Shown here piece after piece: positions 43,013-53,122 of a stretch of 64,000 bases of DNA (position 1 is the stretch's first letter; every line of letters begins with the position of its first letter). A program made the position numbers and the translations under genes. Source of the DNA: Flavobacterium sp. N2820 (GTDB lineage Bacteria; Bacteroidota; Bacteroidia; Flavobacteriales; Flavobacteriaceae); NCBI RefSeq assembly GCF_025947285.1, contig NZ_CP110008.1, forward strand, positions 1,188,501 to 1,252,500. The letters are read 5' to 3'. A model generated the notes under the pieces. The model was not told where the DNA came from. It saw nothing but the letters and a program-made list of their open reading frames with translations, and made no database searches.

Positions 43013-43114
43013 TCTTACATTTAAGAGGCAATTTTTTTACAACGATTCTGATTAAAATTCATTTAAAAAGCGTAAATTTATGTAATGGTTTCGTTTTGAA
43101 ACTAATACCACAAA

Positions 43115-43897
43115 ATGAACATGGTTAGGAAGTTTACAGCATCTTTAAAAGCATTCTTTATTGAAGTAGGTGAAATATCTTATTTTGCCAGCCGGTTTTT
43201 TAAAGAATTTTTAATTCCTCCCTATGAATTTAAAGAATTCTTGCGTCAATGCTATTACATTGGCAATCGTTCACTTTTTTTAGTAGGAGTTACAGGATTT
43301 ATCATTGGACTGGTTTTTACCTTACAATCACGTCCCACATTACAAGAATTTGGAGCGGTTTCTTGGATGGCTTCTATGGTTAGTGTTTCTATCATCAGAG
43401 AAATTGGCCCCATCATTACGGCGCTTATTTGTGCCGGAAGAATTGGTTCAGGCATTGGAGCCGAATTGGGTTCTATGAAAGTCACCGAACAAATCGATGC
43501 TATGGAAGTTTCGGGTACCAACCCATTCAAATATTTAGTCATTACGAGAATATTAGCCACCACTTTAATGTTGCCAATTTTGGTAATTTTTGGCGATGTG
43601 TTGGCTATTTATGGTTCCTATTTAGTAGAAAATGTAAAAGACAATGTATCGTTTCAACTCTATTTCAATCAGGTTTTTAATATTTTAGAATTTAGCGACA
43701 TTATGCCTGCAACCATAAAAACATTTTTCTTTGGCTTTGCCATCGGTTTAATAGGTTGTTACAAAGGCTATTATTGTAAAAAAGGAACCGCAGGTGTTGG
43801 AAAAGCAGCCAATGCAGCAGTAGTTTATACGTCTATGCTCCTATTTGTAATCGATTTCATTGCTGTTTTTGTAACCAATATTTTTTATGACATGTAA
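43115..43897 (+). CDS. mlaE: MlaE-type phospholipid ABC transporter permease
   Basis: 260 residues with five or six helices and the family motifs IGLVFTLQSRPTLQEFGAV, LICAGRIGSGIGAELGSM and EQIDAMEVSG. Inner-membrane permease of the Mla/Tgd lipid transport system, which moves phospholipids between the membranes. First of three adjacent genes (permease, ATPase, MCE protein) with 2-6 bp gaps, so one operon. Confidence 0.94.
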   Translation: MNMVRKFTASLKAFFIEVGEISYFASRFFKEFLIPPYEFKEFLRQCYYIGNRSLFLVGVTGFIIGLVFTLQSRPTLQEFGAVSWMASMVSVSIIREIGPIITALICAGRIGSGIGAELGSMKVTEQIDAMEVSGTNPFKYLVITRILATTLMLPILVIFGDVLAIYGSYLVENVKDNVSFQLYFNQVFNILEFSDIMPATIKTFFFGFAIGLIGCYKGYYCKKGTAGVGKAANAAVVYTSMLLFVIDFIAVFVTNIFYDM

Positions 43898-43899
43898 TT

Positions 43900-44643
43900 A
43901 TGGAAACAAACAAAGAACCCATCATTGTAATAAAAGAGTTGCATAAAACCTTTGGAACCAATACCGTTTTAAACGACTTTAACTTGGTTTTAAACGAAGG
44001 AGAAAACCTTGTGGTCATGGGAAAATCGGGTTCCGGGAAATCGGTGATGATTAAATGTGTAATCGGATTAGAAACGCCCGATAGTGGTTCTATTTTTGTA
44101 ATGAACAAAGAAATTAATAAGCTCGAACGCGAAGCTATTGATGAACTTCGCACCGAAATTGGCTTTCTATTTCAAGGAAGTGCCTTGTATGATTCGATGT
44201 CGGTGCGAGAAAATTTGGAATTTCCGTTACGAAGACATACCAAAAAATTTGGAAAAATAGAAGACACAACGCCTTTAGTAATGGAAGCATTGGAAAGTGT
44301 GGGTTTAGCCAATGCAATCAACTTAATGCCAAACGAACTTTCGGGTGGAATGAAACGTAGAATTGCCTTAGCAAGGACGTTGATTTTAAAACCGAAAATA
44401 ATTTTATACGACGAACCTACAACGGGTTTAGACCCAATAACTTCAAAAGAAATTATCCTTTTGATGCAATCCATACAAGAAAAATACAACACTTCATCAA
44501 TCATCATCACACACGATGTAGATTGCGCCAAAGCCATTGCCAACAGAATGGTTTTGCTAATTGATGGAATAAATTATATTGAAGGTACTTTTGACGAATT
44601 AAACGCCTCAAACGATCCAAAAGTGCAAGCTTTTTTTAAATAA
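43900..44643 (+). CDS. mlaF: MlaF-type ABC transporter ATPase
   Basis: 247 residues. Walker A GKSGSGKS, signature LSGGMKRR, Walker B IILYDEPTTGLDP, His switch ITHD. The ATPase of the Mla lipid transporter. It starts 2 bp after mlaE and ends 6 bp before the MCE gene. Confidence 0.95.
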   Translation: METNKEPIIVIKELHKTFGTNTVLNDFNLVLNEGENLVVMGKSGSGKSVMIKCVIGLETPDSGSIFVMNKEINKLEREAIDELRTEIGFLFQGSALYDSMSVRENLEFPLRRHTKKFGKIEDTTPLVMEALESVGLANAINLMPNELSGGMKRRIALARTLILKPKIILYDEPTTGLDPITSKEIILLMQSIQEKYNTSSIIITHDVDCAKAIANRMVLLIDGINYIEGTFDELNASNDPKVQAFFK

Positions 44644-44649
44644 AATACT

Positions 44650-45606
44650 ATGGAAAAAACAGATGCTCAAAAAATACGCTTAGGTTTATTTGTAATTATT
44701 GGCTCATTATTTTTTTTAGCGGCAATATATTTTGTGGGAAATAAGCAAAATATGTTTGGCAATACTTCCAACCTAAAAGCCGTTTTTGTTAACGTTAGTG
44801 GGTTGCAAGTAGGAAATAATGTACGCTATGCCGGTATAGATATAGGAACCGTTAAAAGTATCGAAATGATTAACGATACCACAATAAATGTTGCCATGTC
44901 TATCGAAGATAAAATGCTGACCCATATTAAAAAAGATGCCATTGCAACTATTGGTTCGGATGGTTTGGTAGGCAATATGATTGTAAATATTATACCCGGA
45001 AAAGGAAATGCCCAAGCGGTTGTAGCGGGCGATGTGCTTCAATCGTACAGTAGAGCGAGCACAGACGAAATGCTAAAAACATTAGATGTTACCAATAAAA
45101 ATGCCGCACTTTTAACAGCCGATTTATTGAAAATTACCAACGAAATCAATCAAGGAAAAGGAACAGTTGGTGTTTTATTAAAAGATAGTCTAATGTCGAA
45201 AGATTTAAAAGAAACGATGCACGGAACAGCTGAATCAGTAGCTAATTTGAATAAAATGATTCTTTCCTTGAATCAAGAAGACAATGTTATTGGACTTTTA
45301 AAAGACAATGACGTTGCCCTAAAAATGAAAAACATCATCACCAATTTAGAAAAATCGAGCGGTGAAATTGACAAAGTAGTGACCAATTTAAATGCTACCG
45401 TTGTCAATATAAAAGATGGAAAAGGGGCGTTGAATTATTTATCGAATGATGAAAATTTAGTCAAAAAAATAGATTCTACCATGACCAATTTAAACGATGC
45501 CAGCACCAAACTTAACGAAAATTTGGAAGCGTTAAAACACAATTTCTTGTTTAGAGGCTATTTTAGAAAACAAGCGAAGGAGAAGGCGAAGGAGGAGAAA
45601 AATTAG
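44650..45606 (+). CDS. mlaD: MlaD-type MCE domain protein
   Basis: 318 residues. One N-terminal helix (about 10-28), an MCE domain (about 38-120; VSGLQVGNNVRYAGIDIGTV) and a long helical C-terminal part ending in a Lys/Glu-rich tail (RKQAKEKAKEEKN). Substrate-binding, periplasm-facing subunit of the Mla transporter. Last gene of the operon. Confidence 0.94.
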   Translation: MEKTDAQKIRLGLFVIIGSLFFLAAIYFVGNKQNMFGNTSNLKAVFVNVSGLQVGNNVRYAGIDIGTVKSIEMINDTTINVAMSIEDKMLTHIKKDAIATIGSDGLVGNMIVNIIPGKGNAQAVVAGDVLQSYSRASTDEMLKTLDVTNKNAALLTADLLKITNEINQGKGTVGVLLKDSLMSKDLKETMHGTAESVANLNKMILSLNQEDNVIGLLKDNDVALKMKNIITNLEKSSGEIDKVVTNLNATVVNIKDGKGALNYLSNDENLVKKIDSTMTNLNDASTKLNENLEALKHNFLFRGYFRKQAKEKAKEEKN

Positions 45607-45620
45607 TGCTTAAACTAATT

Positions 45621-46379
45621 TTAATTGTGCAATTTGTTTAAATTAATTGAAACATTTTCATATTTCCAATTTTCATTCACATCTAATTTGTAACGATACT
45701 TTATTTTAAAAACATCATTTTTTATTGAACCATCTTCAAACAATTCTTCTGGATGAAACATAAAACCAGATTTTATTGTAATATCAATTTTATCAAAATT
45801 AAAATCAATAGATCTTGATTCTCTATTATTCAAATTATAAAAATTCAACTTTTTACTTTCATTATCCAAAGACACAAAAATTGGATTAAAATTATCAATA
45901 TCTAAAAAAATCTCTTTTCCGAGTTCTTTTATTAAATTGCCATTCTCTTTATCAATTAAAACAAATTCATTTGGCTGACAACAACCAGAAACAACTTTAT
46001 TTTCTATTAAAATTGACTTTTCATATTCATTCCATTCAACATAACCTAATTTATGGGTATACTCTATCATTTGCTTATCTAAGCTATAAATTATCTTCTT
46101 GTAGTTTTTATTTTGAAAAACCAACCAAGATGAATCACAATTGAATTGTCGATAAATTTTAGCACCATTACTAAATAGAGTTTCATCACAAGAAATATAA
46201 TCTGCTAATTGAAGATTATCTTTACAATTACAATCTTTGTATTTATTTGATTTAGAAGTGACTTTTTCTGAAATTTTATTATTCTCAATTTTATTAGAAA
46301 TAGAATCTTTGGTGTTACAACTAAACAAAACCCAGAAAATCAAAAAAGTTGACAATGTAGAAAATTTAATATTTGGCAT
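45621..46379 (-). CDS. Lipoprotein of unknown function
   Basis: 252 residues. Lipobox with Cys21 (WVLFSC), then a Lys/Asn/Ser-rich spacer and a domain with paired cysteines (CNCKDNLQLADYISC, and SGCCQPNEFVLIDKENG). The middle part has propeller-like strands (KKIIYSLDKQ, FVLIDKENGNLIKELG). No family recognised. It stands between mlaD (convergent) and cmk (same strand, 39 bp upstream). Confidence 0.68.
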   Translation of the reverse strand: MPNIKFSTLSTFLIFWVLFSCNTKDSISNKIENNKISEKVTSKSNKYKDCNCKDNLQLADYISCDETLFSNGAKIYRQFNCDSSWLVFQNKNYKKIIYSLDKQMIEYTHKLGYVEWNEYEKSILIENKVVSGCCQPNEFVLIDKENGNLIKELGKEIFLDIDNFNPIFVSLDNESKKLNFYNLNNRESRSIDFNFDKIDITIKSGFMFHPEELFEDGSIKNDVFKIKYRYKLDVNENWKYENVSINLNKLHN

Positions 46380-46418
46380 ATCAAATATTTGAAATAAAAT
46401 AGATGTTTATTATTGAGC

Positions 46419-47102
46419 TTATAATTTCTCTTTCACTAAATTCAACACAATCTCAAATTGTTCTTTTTTACTTAGCGAAGAATTGTCAATTTCAATAGCA
46501 TCATCCGCTTTCACAAGTGGCGAATCGTCTCTATGCGTGTCAATATAATCGCGCTCTTCTACGTTTTGAAGTACGTCTTCAAAGGTAACGTGTTGACCTT
46601 TTTCAACTAATTCATCAAAACGGCGTTGTGCTCTCGTTTTAGAACTTGCCGTCATGAATAATTTCAATTCAGCATCCGGAAAAACAACGGTTCCAATGTC
46701 TCTTCCGTCCATTACAATACCTTTGTCTTTGCCCATAGCTTGTTGTTGTTCCACTAATTTAGCACGAACTTCTGAAATTTCAGCTACTTTACTTACCATA
46801 CGAGAAACTTCAATCGTTCTAATTTGCGTTTCAATGTTTTCGTTATTCAAATACATTTCGGCAAATCCTAAAGTGGCATTGAATTGAAAACGTAAATGGA
46901 TTGTTGGCAATTGTGCAATTAAACCTTCTTTGTCTAAATGCGTTTCAGAAACCAAGTTATGCTGCATCGCAAAATAAGCCACCGCACGATACATCGCACC
47001 CGTGTCTACATACACATAACCCAATTCTTTAGCCAATTGCTTCGCTAATGTACTTTTCCCTGTTGACGAAAAACCGTCTATTGCTATGGTAATTTTTTTC
47101 AT
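46419..47102 (-). CDS. cmk: Cytidylate kinase
   Basis: 227 residues from ATG 47102 (MKKITIAIDGFSSTGKST); an upstream ATG adds four residues outside the family start. P-loop GFSSTGKST, YVDTGAMYRAVAY, and VMDGRDIGTVVFPDA. Phosphorylates CMP and dCMP with ATP. In Flavobacteriaceae the gene is often next to porQ, as here. Confidence 0.96.
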   Translation of the reverse strand: MKKITIAIDGFSSTGKSTLAKQLAKELGYVYVDTGAMYRAVAYFAMQHNLVSETHLDKEGLIAQLPTIHLRFQFNATLGFAEMYLNNENIETQIRTIEVSRMVSKVAEISEVRAKLVEQQQAMGKDKGIVMDGRDIGTVVFPDAELKLFMTASSKTRAQRRFDELVEKGQHVTFEDVLQNVEERDYIDTHRDDSPLVKADDAIEIDNSSLSKKEQFEIVLNLVKEKL

Positions 47103-47263
47103 ATGTTTTGCCACAAAGACGCAAAAGCGCTAAGTTTTATTATTTTCAAATCTATTGACTTTTATTTAAACATATAAGTCATGTAAGTTTTTTAAGTAAC
47201 TATTTGCGAAAAATAAAGTCCATTTAAGCTTATCACTTTTTACTTTTCACTTCTCACTTCTAA

Positions 47264-48283
47264 CTACTCCAAATCAATCATCAAACCAAACAAACTCGTA
47301 TTAGCTGCCACAGTATATCTTGAATAGGAATAATCAAATTTAATTTTACCAAATCGAAGACCAAAACCCGCTGAAATACCAGAAAAATGGCGTTGCTCTA
47401 CAATACGCAACTCTTCACTTCTTCTAAAATTATATCCCAATCGAATATTGAATCCTTTTTCTGGAAATAATTCGGCGCCAACAATTACGTGACGTAAAGC
47501 ATTATTAAAAAATGAAACTTTTTCTTCTTTAGAGCCACCGTCCAAACTGCCTTCTGCACGATTTGGGTTCGAAAAAGCAATATTCCATTCTTGTAAATTT
47601 TCAAAAGTCAAATGCCAACGAATAGGAACATTTTCCATTAATTGCGAAATTCCAGCATCTATGGAAAGTGGTAATTTTTCACGGGTATCAGCATACGGCT
47701 TGAGTTGGAAACCAATATTTCTCACCGTAAAACCATAGTTGATATCATTTGGCTCATCAATATACAAAAAGCCTAAATCTACTGCCGCTCCCCAAGAATT
47801 ATAACTTTCTAAGGTAGAAGAAATCAATTTAGCATTGGCACCAATATACATATCAGTCCAAGGCAAATTGTAGGCATAACCAAGTGATAATGCAGCTTCA
47901 CTTCCCGTAAAATCAGAGGTTAGATTTCCCAATTCATCACGACCTTCAAAAGTGCCATAATTGATATAACTAATTCCTGCATGAAAGGTTTGCAAATGAC
48001 GGTCATACGTATACGCGTAAGCGGCAGTTCCATAAGAAACTTCTCCGTAATAACTTCCGTAGTTTGCAGACAAACGTTTGTGCATTTCAGGGTTAATTGT
48101 AGCAGGATTGTAAAATGCTTGGTTGACATCAAAATCAACCACAGTAACGGTTTTTCCACCCAAAGCTGCTTGTCTTGGTGATTGTGCTAAGTTTAAAAAC
48201 TGATATACATACTTACCTCCTATTTGACTAAAAGCAGTAGTCGATAGCAGTAATATGTAAAATAATATCGTTTTCTTGAGCAT
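47264..48283 (-). CDS. porQ: Type IX secretion system protein PorQ
   Basis: 339 residues. Signal peptide (1-19, ending TAFSQ). A PorV/FadL-like barrel with the PorQ opening FLNLAQSPRQAALGGK and VNQAFYNPATINP, ending in an aromatic strand (LFGLMIDLE). Outer membrane protein needed in type IX secretion, fitting the sorting-domain protein at 39765. Neighbour of cmk. Confidence 0.9.
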   Translation of the reverse strand: MLKKTILFYILLLSTTAFSQIGGKYVYQFLNLAQSPRQAALGGKTVTVVDFDVNQAFYNPATINPEMHKRLSANYGSYYGEVSYGTAAYAYTYDRHLQTFHAGISYINYGTFEGRDELGNLTSDFTGSEAALSLGYAYNLPWTDMYIGANAKLISSTLESYNSWGAAVDLGFLYIDEPNDINYGFTVRNIGFQLKPYADTREKLPLSIDAGISQLMENVPIRWHLTFENLQEWNIAFSNPNRAEGSLDGGSKEEKVSFFNNALRHVIVGAELFPEKGFNIRLGYNFRRSEELRIVEQRHFSGISAGFGLRFGKIKFDYSYSRYTVAANTSLFGLMIDLE

Positions 48284-48349
48284 TTTATGGTGTTAACTTA
48301 ATGATAACGCAACTGCGAAGATAAAATTATATCAGTTAGGAAACAAAAA

Positions 48350-48513
48350 AAGAAGAGACTGTCTCAAAAGTCTATTAATGTCAAGCTGAACTCGTTTCAG
48401 CTTCTCTAAATAATTGAATATCAATAAATTTAGATTCTGACTCGAGCTTGCGAACTGACGTAGTAAATAAATTCAGAATGACAAAATTACGACTTTTTAG
48501 AAAATCTCTTCTT
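48350..48513. repeat. Intergenic element with 23-bp terminal inverted repeats (MITE/REP-like)
   Basis: Ends 48350-48372 and 48491-48513 are inverted copies with few mismatches. Inside are two further inverted parts, including AGCTGAA/TTTCAGCT (48384-48401). Length 164 bp, no coding frame. It lies between the lon 3' end and porQ. The inner phrases resemble common flavobacterial intergenic repeats. Confidence 0.65.
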
Positions 48514-48530
48514 ACAATATTTTTTTATAA

Positions 48531-49865
48531 TTACTTTTTAACTTCTAAAACTTTAGCGTTTTTAACCTTTTGATCGGTAATAGCAATTGCTAAAACTTCG
48601 CTCATTTTATCAACATAATGAAAAGTTAAGCCCTCAATATAATCAGGCTTGATTTCTTCAATATCGCGCTTGTTTTCTTTACACAGAATAATTTCTTTGA
48701 TGTTGGCTCTTTTAGCGGCCAAGATTTTTTCTTTGATACCGCCAACAGGTAATACTTTTCCACGAAGCGTGATTTCACCAGTCATGGCAATATTTTTCTT
48801 GATTCTTTTTTGTGTGAAGGAAGAAACCATAGAAGTCAACATCGCAATTCCAGCACTTGGTCCGTCTTTTGGAGTAGCACCTTCTGGCACGTGAATATGA
48901 ATGTTGTAATTGTTTAAAACTTCGGGATCAATTCCTAAAAATTCAGCATTAGAGCGAATATACTCCAAAGCAATTGTCACCGATTCTTTCATAACTGTAC
49001 CCAAATTTCCTGTCATGGTCATCGTTCCTTTTCCTTTAGAAATCAACGATTCAATAAACAAAATATCACCACCCACTGATGTCCAAGCTAAACCAGTAAC
49101 TACACCTGCAACATCATTATTTTCATATTTATCGCGTTCCATTCGAGGCGATTTTAATACTTCTAAAATATCGGCATCCGAAACTTTTACGTTGTAGGTT
49201 TCGTCCATTGCAATTGATTTTGCAGCATGACGTACTACTTGTGCAATTTTTTTCTCTAAACCACGCACACCTGATTCACGGGTATAACCTACAACAATTT
49301 TTTCCAATTGTTTTTTACCTATTTGCAAATCTTTAGCCGTTAATCCGTGCTCTTTTAATTGTTTTGGAAGCAAATGTGTTTTTGCAATTTCTATTTTTTC
49401 TTCAATGGTGTAACCTGTCATTTCGATGATTTCCATACGGTCACGAAGGGCTGGTTGAATTGGAGATAAACTATTTGAGGTTGCAATGAACATTACTTTT
49501 GATAAATCATACCCTAATTCCAAGAAATTATCATGGAATTCTTTGTTTTGTTCTGGATCTAAAACTTCTAACAAAGCCGAAGATGGATCACCATTATGAC
49601 TTGAAGATAATTTATCAATCTCATCTAAAACAAACACCGGATTTGATGTTTTTGCTTTTTTGATGTTTTGAAGAATTCGTCCAGGCATCGCACCAATATA
49701 AGTTTTTCGATGACCACGAATTTCTGCTTCATCACGCAAACCACCTAATGACATTCTGATGTATTCTCGACCTAAGGCTTCGGCAACCGACTTTCCAATG
49801 GACGTTTTTCCCACACCTGGTGGGCCATACAAACATAGAATTGGCGATTTCATATCGTTACGCAA
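48531..49865 (-). pseudogene. lon: Lon protease, C-terminal fragment (frameshifted)
   Basis: 444 residues in this frame, opening at a TTG ([20 protein letters not shown]). It contains the AAA+ module (Walker [19 protein letters not shown]) and the protease domain with catalytic Ser in PKDGPSAG and Lys in [14 protein letters not shown]. It continues the fragment at 49877-50992: adding one A to the six-A run (49896-49901) restores [18 protein letters not shown] and one protein of about 820 residues. Either Lon is inactivated or the base is a sequencing error. Confidence 0.93.
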
Positions 49866-49876
49866 TTTTAAAACCG

Positions 49877-50992
49877 CTAAATGTTCGATGATGCGTTTTT
49901 TACTTCTTCTAATCCGTAATGGTCTCTATCTAGAATTCTTTGGGCACGTTTTAAATCAAAATTATCTTTGGTAAACTCGTTCCAAGGTAATTCTAAAAAC
50001 AGCTCAATATAGTTGCGTTGAATTCCAAAATCGGGTGAATTTGGATTGGTGCGTTGCAATTTAGACAGTTCTTTTTCGAAATGTTTTGCTGTTTTTTCGT
50101 CCCATTTTTTCTTTAATCCTTTGGCACGCATTTCTTCAATTTCAGCTTCATACGATACACCACCCAATTCTTCTTGAATGGTTTTCATTTGTTGCTGTAA
50201 GAAATATTCGCGTTGTTGTTGGTCTAAATCAAAACGAACTTTTGATTGTATATCGTTGCGAACTTCTAATTTTTGAAGTTCTAAATTCATAAAACGCAAG
50301 GTTTCTAACGCTCTATCCTTTAAATTTTTAATCGATAACAATTGCTGCTTTTCTTCGACAGAAAGATTCATATTCGAAGAAACAAAATTGATTAAAAACG
50401 GATTACTTTCGATGTTTTTGATAGCAAAAGTAGCTTCCGTAGGGATGTTTGGGCTTTCTTTTATAATTTGAATTGCCAATTCTTTTATCGCATCGACTAT
50501 GGTTTTAAATTCTACATTTTTATCATCCGGACGTTCCTCAGCTACTTCTTTAATGGTTGCTTTAAGATACGGTTCTTCTTGCGTAAAAGTGTCAATTTCA
50601 AAACGTTTTTTTCCTTGAAGAATAACGGTTGTGTTGCCATCTGGCATTTTTAAAACACGCATAATACGCGCTACCGTTCCAATATGATGCACATCACTTG
50701 GTGATGGATCTTCTTCGTTTTCATCAATTTGAGCCACAACACCAATGATTTTTCCTTTGGCATTGGCATCGTTAATTAATTTAATAGATTTATCTCTTCC
50801 AGCGGTAATAGGTATTACTACACCTGGAAATAAAACGGTATTTCGTAAAGGTAGAATTGCAATGTCTTTTGGCAATTCTTCGTTGTTCATTTCTTCTTCA
50901 TCTTCGGGCGTCATTAATGGAATCAATTCTGAATCTGGATCCATTTCCTGAAGTGACAAATTGTCAAGGGCTAATATTTTGTGATGTGGCAT
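49877..50992 (-). pseudogene. lon: Lon protease, N-terminal fragment (frameshifted)
   Basis: 371 residues. Lon substrate-binding domain (about 40-235, PKDIAILPLRNTVLFPGVVIPI) and the following helical part up to [11 protein letters not shown], then NASSNI and a premature TAG. The frame is lost at a run of six A residues (T in + strand, 49896-49901) where the family has VKKR. Together the two fragments cover all of Lon without a gap. If real, the cell lacks this ATP-dependent protease or makes it by frameshifting. Confidence 0.93.
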
Positions 50993-51142
50993 ACGTATAA
51001 ATATGGTCTTTTTGTCAGTAAATTAATTTATGAAAACTATTCAAAGTTACGAATAACAAGCTTATTTTATTGATAATCAAATCATAAAATAATTTTAAAT
51101 AGTCAATTCAAAGCTATTAGTTCAAGATGTATGCCATAAAAA

Positions 51143-51172
51143 AATCCCGAAGTGTTCGTTCGGGATTTTGAT
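51143..51172 (-). terminator. Rho-independent terminator
   Basis: Stem AATCCCGAA (51143-51151) / TTCGGGATT (51159-51167) with A and T tracts, at the 3' side of the - strand lipoprotein gene at 51190. Confidence 0.85.
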
Positions 51173-51189
51173 ATAAAGGTTATAAAAAA

Positions 51190-51732
51190 TTAATCCACCT
51201 GATTATCAAACTCAACATTTGTAAAAACTCCATTAGTTATAGACTTTGTAGTTGAGTTAGAAATATTATACGCTTCAAAACTAAAAGTACCTGAAACTTT
51301 ATCATTAGTTGTATCAAAATTTGTTATAGTAACTGTTCCAATTGAAGTATCCGTCATTGGATTATATGAAGAAAAAGCTCCACCTAAACCACCTAATGAA
51401 GCATCAAAATATTGCAATAAATTCAAACTTGTACTTTCCATACTTGCAGGAAAAGTCCCTACAGCTGGATTTATAATTTGAAATGAAATAGTTTTACCAC
51501 TACTACTTAACCCACTAATTATTAATTGATTGCCAATTGCGCTTACTGAATAATCTCCCAATGTCTCATCAGCAACAAAATTACTTCCATCAATTTTTGC
51601 TGTAAATGAACTTGTTGATGATCCTCCGGCAGCTATATCAATAGCTGGATCAATAGGCTCATTATCACAAGAAGTTGTCGTAAAAGCTAGAGTTAAAACA
51701 AGAAGTGCTAAAATTGATTTTATAGTTTTCAT
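51190..51732 (-). CDS. Lipoprotein, DUF6252-like
   Basis: 180 residues. Lipobox with Cys22 (FTTTSC). The mature domain is Ser/Thr/Asn-rich with FTAKIDGSNFVADETLG, IGNQLIISG and a late GTFSFEAYN strand, the pattern of small Bacteroidota lipoproteins with a beta-sandwich (DUF6252 type). Function unknown. A -7 box on the - strand (51754-51761) lies 22 bp before the start. Confidence 0.78.
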   Translation of the reverse strand: MKTIKSILALLVLTLAFTTTSCDNEPIDPAIDIAAGGSSTSSFTAKIDGSNFVADETLGDYSVSAIGNQLIISGLSSSGKTISFQIINPAVGTFPASMESTSLNLLQYFDASLGGLGGAFSSYNPMTDTSIGTVTITNFDTTNDKVSGTFSFEAYNISNSTTKSITNGVFTNVEFDNQVD

Positions 51733-51753
51733 ACGTTAATTTGTAAAATTTTT

Positions 51754-51761
51754 CAAATATA
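51754..51761 (-). promoter_or_regulatory. -7 promoter element TATATTTG (- strand)
   Basis: Reads CAAATATA on the + strand; 22 bp before the start codon of the lipoprotein gene. Confidence 0.6.
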
Positions 51762-51771
51762 ATAAGTAAAT

Positions 51772-53067
51772 TTAATTTTTTGGTACTCTTAGTAATAAAA
51801 GTAATCCTATTGCAAAAAATAAAATCAAAAATAAAATAGCATTTTGAATTTTACCCGTAATATCAGCAATGTAACCATAGGTCAGCATACCTATGACGAT
51901 ACCAACTTTTTCTGCAACATCATAAAAACTAAAAAAAGAGGTGGTGTCAACTGTATCCGCTGGAATAAATTTAGAATACGTTGAACGGGAAAGGGACTGA
52001 ATACCTCCCATTACCAAGCCCACAAAAAATGCCGCAATGTAAAAATCATTGGGAGTAATCACAAAATAAGCATACGTACAGATGAGTATCCATAAAAAAT
52101 TTAAGCCTATTAATATTTTAATGTTCCCATATTTTGACACCAATTTAGATGTAGCCCAAGCGCCAAAAACAGCGACCAATTGAATCACTAAAATACTGAT
52201 GATTAAACCCGTAGTTCTTTTACTATCACTACCCCAATTTATTTCCTTTTCACCAAAATAGGCAGCAATAATCATAATAGTTTGCACGGCCATGCTGTAC
52301 ACAAAAAAAGCAGCTAAATAACGCTTTAAAGGGAGTATGCTTTTAATTTGTTGCCAAACTTTTAACAATTCTCTAAAACCATTAAAAAACACATTTTTGT
52401 GCATTTTATTACTGTTTTTATGATTCGGAAGATAGTAATAGGTGTACTGACTAAACCCAATCCACCATATCCCAACTAATAAAAACGAATAGCGCATCAT
52501 TTGCATTTTTTGTGCTCCTTCAACAGACATGACCATTGCCAAACAAACCAGTAATAAGACAACACTTCCAATATAACCTAAACTAAACCCTTTTGCACTG
52601 ATTTTATCTTGTTGTTCTTTGTGCGCAATATCAGGTAAATAGGAATTGTAAAAGACTAAACTGCCCCAAAAGCCAATTAAGGCCAACAAATAGGTTATTA
52701 AACTAAAAATAATAGATTCTTTCGCTATCGAAAAAAAGTATAAGCTCATACACGATAAGGAACCAACATAGCAAAACAATTTTAGGAAAAACTTCTTATT
52801 TCCTAAATAATCTGCAATTCCAGAAAGCAAAGGGGAAACAAAAGCAATAATCAAAAAACCCAAAGCTGTTACATAACTAATTAAAGACTCACTTCGAATT
52901 AAAAATCCAAACAATTCAACTTCTTCTATTCCTTCGGCTCTAAATAATGCACCATAAAATATGGGGAAAATTGTAGATGAAATTACTAATGTATAAACAG
53001 AGTTTGCCCAATCGTAAAACGCCCAAGCGTTAAGTAACTTTGAACTTCCTTTTTCTAAATTTGCCAT
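51772..53067 (-). CDS. MFS transporter, UMF1/Atg22-like
   Basis: 431 residues with twelve helices and the UMF1 family opening LNAWAFYDWANSVYTLVISST (about 12-32, starting after a short polar N-terminus); later LSRSTYSKFIP, the second-half signature. Inner-membrane permease; the substrate is unknown, although related proteins in eukaryotes export amino acids from vacuoles. It sits between a lipoprotein gene and a peptidase gene on the same strand. Confidence 0.9.
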   Translation of the reverse strand: MANLEKGSSKLLNAWAFYDWANSVYTLVISSTIFPIFYGALFRAEGIEEVELFGFLIRSESLISYVTALGFLIIAFVSPLLSGIADYLGNKKFFLKLFCYVGSLSCMSLYFFSIAKESIIFSLITYLLALIGFWGSLVFYNSYLPDIAHKEQQDKISAKGFSLGYIGSVVLLLVCLAMVMSVEGAQKMQMMRYSFLLVGIWWIGFSQYTYYYLPNHKNSNKMHKNVFFNGFRELLKVWQQIKSILPLKRYLAAFFVYSMAVQTIMIIAAYFGEKEINWGSDSKRTTGLIISILVIQLVAVFGAWATSKLVSKYGNIKILIGLNFLWILICTYAYFVITPNDFYIAAFFVGLVMGGIQSLSRSTYSKFIPADTVDTTSFFSFYDVAEKVGIVIGMLTYGYIADITGKIQNAILFLILFFAIGLLLLLRVPKN

Positions 53068-53076
53068 AAATTAAAA

Positions 53077-53101
53077 AATCCCGACGAATTAAGTCGGGAT
53101 T
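53077..53101 (-). terminator. Rho-independent terminator
   Basis: Stem AATCCCGAC (53077-53085) / GTCGGGATT (53093-53101), behind the M48 peptidase gene and just before the MFS gene. Confidence 0.75.
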
Positions 53102-53122
53102 CAAATATAGTATTTTATTTAG

